Source: Bacteriovoracaceae bacterium UBA2428
GTDB taxonomy: Bacteria; Bdellovibrionota; UBA2428
Direction of reading: 5' to 3'
Assembly (NCBI GenBank): GCA_002343545.1
Contig: DDRA01000017.1
Span: 1-5,918, forward strand
Length of the DNA stretch: 5,918 nt
Below the pieces are notes generated by a model. The model saw only the letters and a list, made by a program, of their open reading frames with translations. It was not told the origin of the DNA and did not search any database. A program made the translations under genes and the position numbers. This document shows, piece after piece, positions 5,829-5,918 of this stretch. Each line of letters opens with the position of its first letter. Within the stretch, counting starts at the first letter, position 1.

Positions 5829-5851
5829 GTCGAGCTTAGGCTAGACCTAGT

Positions 5852-5885
5852 AAACCCGCGTGGGGCAACCCGCGCGGGTTTTTTT
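5852..5885 (+). terminator. Intrinsic terminator of the small barrel gene
   Basis: A stem of 11 GC-rich pairs (5854-5864 with 5869-5879, one G-T wobble) is capped by a GCAA tetraloop (5865-5868) and followed by an uninterrupted run of seven T (5879-5885). Two further A-T pairs extend the base. It starts 23 bp after the stop codon. Confidence 0.95.
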
Positions 5886-5918
5886 GTGTCTTGAGAAGGC
5901 GTCAGGTTCCTTTTGGTT

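Noticed and set aside
5834..5851. Two CTAG tetranucleotides and a TAGG/CCTA dyad between the barrel stop codon and its terminator.
   Set aside because: The stem is only 4 bp and there is no context linking it to a function; probably chance.

Overview
The window is GC-rich bacterial DNA with strongly GC-biased third codon positions. It has tight gene spacing, AGGAGG-type ribosome binding sites and intrinsic terminators. The gene content points to a diderm with many secreted proteins and sigma-54 regulation: outer-membrane beta-barrels ending in Phe, a lipoprotein with a lipobox, a polytopic histidine kinase and an NtrC-type activator. The style of these proteins resembles Bdellovibrionota/Oligoflexia or another former deltaproteobacterial lineage. 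That placement is an inference from protein character, not from a marker gene.

Layout from left to right. Positions 1-156 hold the 3' end of a plus-strand gene, probably an outer-membrane barrel. A bidirectional terminator (189-223) separates it from a convergent minus-strand lipoprotein gene (244-921). A divergent intergenic region (922-1082) leads into a plus-strand orphan histidine kinase with about six membrane segments (1083-2405). This kinase converges, with only 18 bp between stop codons, on a minus-strand gene for a secreted two-repeat protein (2424-3209). A second divergent region (3210-3422) leads to a plus-strand sigma-54-dependent activator (3423-5015) with a PocR-like N-terminal domain, which ends in a strong hairpin terminator (5035-5075). 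After a 333-bp gene-free stretch that turns from GC-rich to AT-rich comes a small outer-membrane beta-barrel gene (about 5349-5828). It appears to start at a non-canonical ATT codon and is closed by a textbook terminator (5852-5885).

Working together: the genes are mostly single transcription units on alternating strands, so operon logic gives little. Two signalling proteins lie near three envelope proteins. The kinase belongs by motif to the class that usually pairs with NtrC-type regulators, but the NtrC-type protein here has no receiver domain. The two are therefore probably not a conventional two-component pair. The activator is divergently transcribed from the secreted protein and upstream of the small barrel, so both are natural but unproven candidate targets.

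I see no mobile element, CRISPR array, tRNA or rRNA, and no clear multi-gene novel system. The most notable points are the ATT start and shifted codon usage of the last gene, the internal duplication in the secreted protein, and the sensor domain of the activator.
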